A DNA stretch of 64,000 nucleotides from Larkinella punicea (lineage in GTDB: Bacteria; Bacteroidota; Bacteroidia; Cytophagales; Spirosomataceae). The stretch is taken from positions 62,001-126,000 of the forward strand of contig NZ_QOWE01000021.1 in NCBI RefSeq assembly GCF_003334855.1. The letters run 5' to 3'. The position numbers and the translations under genes are program-made. This document shows, in pieces, positions 60,913 through 64,000 of the stretch. Each line of letters starts with the position of its first letter. Position 1 is the stretch's first letter. The notes below the pieces were generated by a model that was not told the DNA's origin, made no database searches, and saw only the letters and a list, made by a program, of their open reading frames with translations.

Positions 60913-60978
60913 TAAAGCGTAAATTTTACAGAATAAAGGTAGGGCACTTTTTTGTATTCCGTAAATTTTACGGAATAC
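60913..60978. promoter_or_regulatory. Twin operator in the ThuA/NUDIX-regulator intergenic region
   Basis: At 60954-60978 lies a perfect 25-bp palindrome: GTATTCCGTAAA and TTTACGGAATAC around a single T. A second, degenerate copy centred at 60924 keeps the core CGTAAATTTTAC with part of the flanks (CAGAATA). The two centres are 42 bp apart, about four helical turns, so both would face the same side of the DNA. The intact copy lies directly upstream of the regulator's -7 box. The likely ligand is the NUDIX-type regulator encoded next to it. Confidence 0.7.
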
Positions 60979-60985
60979 TTTTTTT

Positions 60986-60993
60986 TATCTTTG
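60986..60993 (+). promoter_or_regulatory. Candidate -7 element (TATCTTTG) of the NUDIX regulator gene
   Basis: TATCTTTG matches TAnnTTTG exactly and ends four bases before the ATG at 60998, which predicts a transcript with little or no leader. The palindromic operator ends seven bases upstream of this box and covers the region where a -33 element would be, which suggests autoregulation. Confidence 0.5.
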
Positions 60994-60997
60994 GCTT

Positions 60998-61774
60998 ATG
61001 AACTCGGAAGAAGAAGTAAACGACTTTGTTAAAAACGGCCATCAGCAGTATCTGCCCCACCTCAGTATCGACTCAGTCATCTTTGGCTACCATGATCAGC
61101 AGCTAAAAATTTTACTTCTCAAATGGATCGGACTGGATGGTTGGGGACTGCCGGGCGGTTTTATACGTCGGAGGGAACCGCTGAGCCAGGCCGCCCACCG
61201 CATTTTGCAGGAGCGAACGAGTCTGGAAGACTTATTTTTGCAACAGTTCCACGTTTTTGGGGATTCGCCCTACCGGCTCCAGGAACGAAGTGCCCGTGAG
61301 TTTACCGAAAAATACGGACTCGTTGTTGGAGACGATAACTGGCTGTTCGAACGGACGTTATCGATTGGTTATTTTGCTTTGGTGGACTACTCGAAGGTGA
61401 GCGTCCGGACGGATTTTTTCACGACAGATTACCGGTGGTGGGATGTCAGTGACATTCCTCCGCTTTTATTCGATCAGAACGAGGTGGTGGAAAAGGCACT
61501 GGCAACCCTCCGGCTCCAGATTTATCACCAGCCGATCGGGCTCAATCTGTTGCCCGAAAAATTCACGCTGGCGGAAATCCACTCGCTGTATGAGACGGTT
61601 TTGGGCAAAGAATTGGATCAGCGGAATTTTGCTAAAAAGCTCGTGAGTTTGGGGCTGATCAAAAAACTGGCGGAACAGCGGGCGATTGGCCCTCACCGAT
61701 CTCCGTATCTGTATCAATTTGAGAAAGAAGCCTATGAGGATGCCCTGAAACAGGGGATCGTGCATACCTACTAA
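60998..61774 (+). CDS. NUDIX-fold transcriptional regulator (NrtR/AraR-like)
   Basis: This 258-residue protein has an N-terminal NUDIX fold (HLSIDSVIFGYHDQQLKILL, WGLPGGFIRRREPLSQAAHR). The NUDIX box is degenerate: the REUxEE core reads RILQERTS, so hydrolase activity is doubtful. The C-terminal 90 residues form a winged helix typical of NrtR-type regulators (FTLAEIHSLYETVLGKELDQ, RNFAKKLVSLGLIKK). In Bacteroidota such proteins control sugar catabolic genes, as AraR does for arabinose. It is divergent from the ThuA/GH106/CE15 genes and sits beside a 25-bp palindrome, so it probably regulates them. The effector is unknown. Confidence 0.88.
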   Translation: MNSEEEVNDFVKNGHQQYLPHLSIDSVIFGYHDQQLKILLLKWIGLDGWGLPGGFIRRREPLSQAAHRILQERTSLEDLFLQQFHVFGDSPYRLQERSAREFTEKYGLVVGDDNWLFERTLSIGYFALVDYSKVSVRTDFFTTDYRWWDVSDIPPLLFDQNEVVEKALATLRLQIYHQPIGLNLLPEKFTLAEIHSLYETVLGKELDQRNFAKKLVSLGLIKKLAEQRAIGPHRSPYLYQFEKEAYEDALKQGIVHTY

Positions 61775-61803
61775 GGGCTGCATGGGTCTATTGTACAGCC
61801 CTT
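61773..61803. terminator. Hairpin between convergent NUDIX-regulator and SYLF genes
   Basis: AAGGGCTG (61773-61780) pairs with CAGCCCTT (61796-61803) around 15 bases. The left arm overlaps the TAA stop of the regulator gene. The T tract is short, so its strength as a terminator is uncertain. It could serve both converging genes. Confidence 0.4.
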
Positions 61804-61824
61804 TGCAGGTATGCCGACCGTATT

Positions 61825-62520
61825 TTACTCGAGACTTTTCAGAGTATTTTTCAAGTCCTGTACTTCTCTGGACGTGCTGCTGGAGCTGTTGAACAAGGTG
61901 TTGGCGTTTTCAAACCTATCATAAAAGGCGGTATTGGCATCCCTATCCACCGATAAAGCCGCCCCGTTGAGGGTGATGCCCGCAAACAGACCTTTGCTGC
62001 GTGAATACGAATATACTTCGGCTTCCAGTTTAGAATCCGTGCTGGCGGTTGAACTTCTCCCCATCGGACCGGCCGCTACTGACAAATCACCGCCGAGCGT
62101 AAAACTCCCGCTGCTCATGTCAAGCAACGTCTTGCTGCTTTTAAAAACCAGTACTAAATCCACCGCCTGAACGCCGATCTGGAAACCAAAGCTTCCGCCC
62201 GTTAAGGTTACAAAAACCGGGTCACTCCAGTCGCCCTGCTTATTCTTTACCAGCGCAATTCCTTTCCCTCTTTTCCCACCCACTACAAAACCGGCATTGA
62301 TCATTTTGGGAATAATGACAATTCCTTCCGAAAGGTCCAGGAGTTGCTGGGGTATGGTTTCCTTCATTTGGCTAAACTCCGTTAAAATGGTATTGGCGGC
62401 TTCGAGTTTGGCGGACTCTTTCTGACCCGAAGTTCCAGAATTCGCCTGGGCCATCGACGGGGTTGATGCGATACTGAACCCACTCATCAAAACGGCGAGA
62501 ACGGATGCTTTTAAATTCAT
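61825..62520 (-). CDS. SYLF (Ysc84-like) lipid-binding domain protein
   Basis: This 231-residue exported protein has a signal peptide (about 1-25, ending PSMAQA). The SYLF domain is recognisable from IPQQLLDLSEGIVIIPKMIN, GFVVGGKRGKGIALVKNK and FVTLTGGSFGFQIGVQAVDL, followed by KGLFAGITLNGAALSVD. SYLF proteins bind phosphoinositides in eukaryotes. The bacterial versions are secreted or periplasmic with unclear function. It is convergent with the NUDIX regulator gene and has no same-strand partner in the window. Confidence 0.88.
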   Translation of the reverse strand: MNLKASVLAVLMSGFSIASTPSMAQANSGTSGQKESAKLEAANTILTEFSQMKETIPQQLLDLSEGIVIIPKMINAGFVVGGKRGKGIALVKNKQGDWSDPVFVTLTGGSFGFQIGVQAVDLVLVFKSSKTLLDMSSGSFTLGGDLSVAAGPMGRSSTASTDSKLEAEVYSYSRSKGLFAGITLNGAALSVDRDANTAFYDRFENANTLFNSSSSTSREVQDLKNTLKSLE

Positions 62521-62760
62521 GATGCTTTCAAGTGTAAAGTTTACGGTTTGCCTTAATCCTGAAACGGGTTGTTCGGCAACCGATCGGTGGTTGTATAAAA
62601 AGAGGTCCTTTGCTTGTAGTCAACGAATCCCGGGCGAAAAATAGTGCCCGGCAAAGAAGGATCCCCACAAGAATAACGTCATCTATCCTGCATCTTAAGA
62701 CGATCATCGCCCGTTTGCAGCGTCTCAGCTTGCGTATTTCACGTAGTTCTACCTAACAAT

Positions 62761-62778
62761 ATACCAAGATCTTGGTAT
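62761..62778. repeat. Perfect 18-bp palindrome
   Basis: ATACCAAGATCTTGGTAT is self-complementary over all 18 bases with no spacer. It lies 76 bases upstream of the small reading frame at 62837. It could be an operator for a dimeric regulator. No other copy was noticed in the window. Confidence 0.6.
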
Positions 62779-62836
62779 TTACTGGCTCGGCATTTAAGCA
62801 GACCTTTGGCCCACTAACCCGGTAACCTTTCCTGCG

Positions 62837-62929
62837 ATGAAGTCAGGACCTGATCATTCCGCCCGCATCTGGCTGATTCTGTCGCTTCTGGCCATTGCGG
62901 CTGCGGTGGTGGGGTTGCTGTTGATTTGA
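62837..62929 (+). CDS. Possible 30-residue single-helix membrane peptide
   Basis: ATG 62837 opens a frame of 30 codons ending in TGA. It encodes a short polar start (MKSGPDHSAR) followed by one strongly hydrophobic helix (IWLILSLLAIAAAVVGLLLI). Short one-helix proteins are often missed by gene finders. I see no clear ribosome binding site, and Bacteroidota rarely have strong ones. Its last bases overlap the -33 element of the promoter for the terminal gene. Evidence is limited to the codon pattern. Confidence 0.35.
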   Translation: MKSGPDHSARIWLILSLLAIAAAVVGLLLI

Positions 62930-62956
62930 GGTGTGGGAGGTTGCCAATTATTTTTG
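62925..62956 (+). promoter_or_regulatory. Near-ideal Bacteroidota promoter (TTTG, 20 bases, TATTTTTG)
   Basis: TTTG at 62925-62928 and TATTTTTG at 62949-62956 are separated by exactly 20 bases, the preferred spacing of the Bacteroidota primary sigma factor. The start of transcription is expected near 62961, which would give the terminal gene a leader of about 150 bases. A second -7 match, TAATTTTG at 63041-63048, lies closer to that gene. Confidence 0.6.
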
Positions 62957-63114
62957 CGTAATCTACAGCCAGGGCAACTACTCTTGTCATGGCCTGTAAA
63001 ACCATCAATATTCGCTATTTCCTGTAGAGAGGGCCTGGCATAATTTTGCTACCGTTTATGATGCTCTCAAAACCAAATAGATTCCAGTTTCCCTTATCCA
63101 TAAATAATACTTTC

Positions 63115-64000
63115 ATGACCCACAAACCAATAAAACCAAACAAAAATATTGCCCCTCACATGCATGGCTTCGATCCTTTACCTCTAGCCGATGCCGAAGA
63201 CTTACTGAGTGGTTTTATTACAGTTGGTGCTTCCAACAATATCGATACGACACAAAATTCTTTCTATTTTGATAGCGATACGCTAATCGATTTTCTACAG
63301 GGTGAAAGAAAAGAAAATACTTTTCATGGGTTCCACATTTATTTCGGTTTAACTACAAATAATCAAATTGTATTACTAATCCATCGCACTGAAATAGTTA
63401 AAGACTTTATCGGATTTGAAACGTATAAATATATACCCCAACTAGCTTCAGTTTATAACCGAACAACTGAAGAAGTCCAAATTATTGAATTTGCCATAAT
63501 GCCGGTTAATGTTGACGGTTTGGCTCAGCTCCATCGGATTGATATCAATGGAGGACTCTATCATTCGCTTCGGAAACGTTTTCAGGATAGATTTGAAGAT
63601 GACAATGATTTAAAGACGTATACAATTTCATCCCAAAGTTTCCTGAAACAACTGAATCTTGATCCTGGCCATCCAACAACCTTTCGGTATAAACCCTTGA
63701 TTACCGGTTTTTTTATCGGCTGGGGTATTCTGAACCATATTAGAAAAGAAAAGACAAATAAGAATGAAGGAATCAAGTCAAAGAATGGCGTTAAATTATT
63801 CCTGGGTTATAAAAATTTAACTCTAAATCCAATGTCAGCAAAATGCCTGCATTTGGTTGCTATCGCTGCAGATGAACCAGGCGATAGTGTTCAAAACTAC
63901 GCTCTGGATACCGTCTGGAGTACTCAGGAACGCTCAAAAACAAATATTTACGTAGAGTCGGGCGAGCAAGCTTCAACAGAATTTCCAAGGCATGAGCGTA
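63115..64000 (+). CDS. Unknown AT-rich protein, 3' end beyond the window
   Basis: From ATG 63115 the frame stays open for 295 codons to the window edge, so this is the N-terminal part of a longer gene. It begins MTHKPIKPNKNIAPHMHGF and has no signal peptide or clear membrane segment. Recognisable patches such as FHGFHIYFGLTTNNQIVLLI, IDINGGLYHSLRKRFQDRF and YKPLITGFFIGWGILNHIRK suggest an ordinary folded soluble protein, but I cannot assign a family. GC content is about 40% by eye, well below the neighbours, and the codons used are AT-rich. This suggests recent acquisition. A good promoter lies upstream. Confidence 0.7.
   Translation, partial: MTHKPIKPNKNIAPHMHGFDPLPLADAEDLLSGFITVGASNNIDTTQNSFYFDSDTLIDFLQGERKENTFHGFHIYFGLTTNNQIVLLIHRTEIVKDFIGFETYKYIPQLASVYNRTTEEVQIIEFAIMPVNVDGLAQLHRIDINGGLYHSLRKRFQDRFEDDNDLKTYTISSQSFLKQLNLDPGHPTTFRYKPLITGFFIGWGILNHIRKEKTNKNEGIKSKNGVKLFLGYKNLTLNPMSAKCLHLVAIAADEPGDSVQNYALDTVWSTQERSKTNIYVESGEQASTEFPRHER

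Larger units (their letters stand above)
62521..63114. other. Sparse intergenic region
   Basis: Apart from a possible 30-codon reading frame, this 594-base stretch holds no gene that I can support. It contains a short GC hairpin (CCGGGC at 62630 with GCCCGG at 62646), a perfect 18-bp palindrome at 62761, and two candidate promoters facing the terminal gene (62925-62956 and a second TAATTTTG box at 63041-63048). Base composition falls towards the AT-rich terminal gene. Confidence 0.5.

Overview
The window looks like chromosomal DNA of an environmental Bacteroidota of the order Cytophagales, most like Spirosoma, Larkinella and relatives. I infer this from the gene content: SusC/SusD pairs under ECF sigma/FecR control, a type IX secretion C-terminal signal, Reg_prop hybrid-type sensor kinases, DUF4374 lipoproteins, SHOCT-like and DUF202 small membrane proteins. 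TAnnTTTG-type -7 elements and a mostly GC-rich composition, above 50% by eye, agree with this. No rRNA, tRNA, CRISPR array, transposase or phage gene was seen.

Layout. 1-4.8 kb: a GT39-type glycosyltransferase, then a GAF-domain protein coupled to a short Pycsar-effector (PycTM/DUF5706) membrane protein, closed by a large palindromic repeat. 4.8-12.6 kb: a TonB-dependent receptor with a His-rich plug, a small unknown protein, a class-C beta-lactamase-like serine hydrolase lipoprotein, and an AT-richer gene for a secreted trypsin-like protease with ricin-like and T9SS sorting domains. 12.7-21.7 kb: an OmpR-type two-component system divergent from a TolC/RND/adaptor efflux operon, with four 11-bp-phased direct repeats between them. 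The efflux genes are followed by small membrane proteins and the remnant of a cation/proton antiporter. 21.8-26.4 kb: a TetR regulator divergent from an export operon (ABC transmembrane half without ATPase, HlyD, TolC), with a palindromic operator at the predicted transcription start.

26.4-41 kb: a dense repeat cluster separates the export operon from a minus-strand nutrient-uptake locus (ECF sigma, FecR, SusC with STN domain, SusD, VCBS/ASPIC-UnbV lipoprotein). The VCBS gene carries an octanucleotide microsatellite inside its reading frame. Divergent from the locus are a NarL-type response regulator and a large Reg_prop/Y_Y_Y histidine kinase. 41-52.3 kb: an alpha/beta hydrolase, then a seven-gene minus-strand iron/siderophore-type locus resembling the XusABC xenosiderophore system: ECF sigma, an anti-sigma with an unusual periplasmic domain, two DUF4374 lipoproteins, two TonB receptors and a PepSY inner-membrane protein. 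A Fur-like box lies upstream of its sigma gene.

52.3-61.8 kb: a plant-cell-wall-type group (CE15-like glucuronoyl esterase, GH106-type rhamnosidase, and a 1257-residue ThuA/sugar-dehydrogenase/PKD/cytochrome c/CBM-like protein). It is divergent from a NUDIX-fold transcription regulator with a degenerate NUDIX box. Their shared intergenic region holds a perfect 25-bp palindrome and a second partial copy 42 bp away. 61.8-64 kb: a SYLF-domain protein, a sparse intergenic stretch, and an AT-rich unknown gene that runs off the window behind a near-ideal Bacteroidota promoter.

The strongest candidates for something new are the GAF-PycTM pair without a cyclase, the NBD-less export operon, the duplicated Xus-like locus with its atypical anti-sigma factor, and the microsatellite in the VCBS gene. 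All family assignments were made by reading the sequence. No database search was run.
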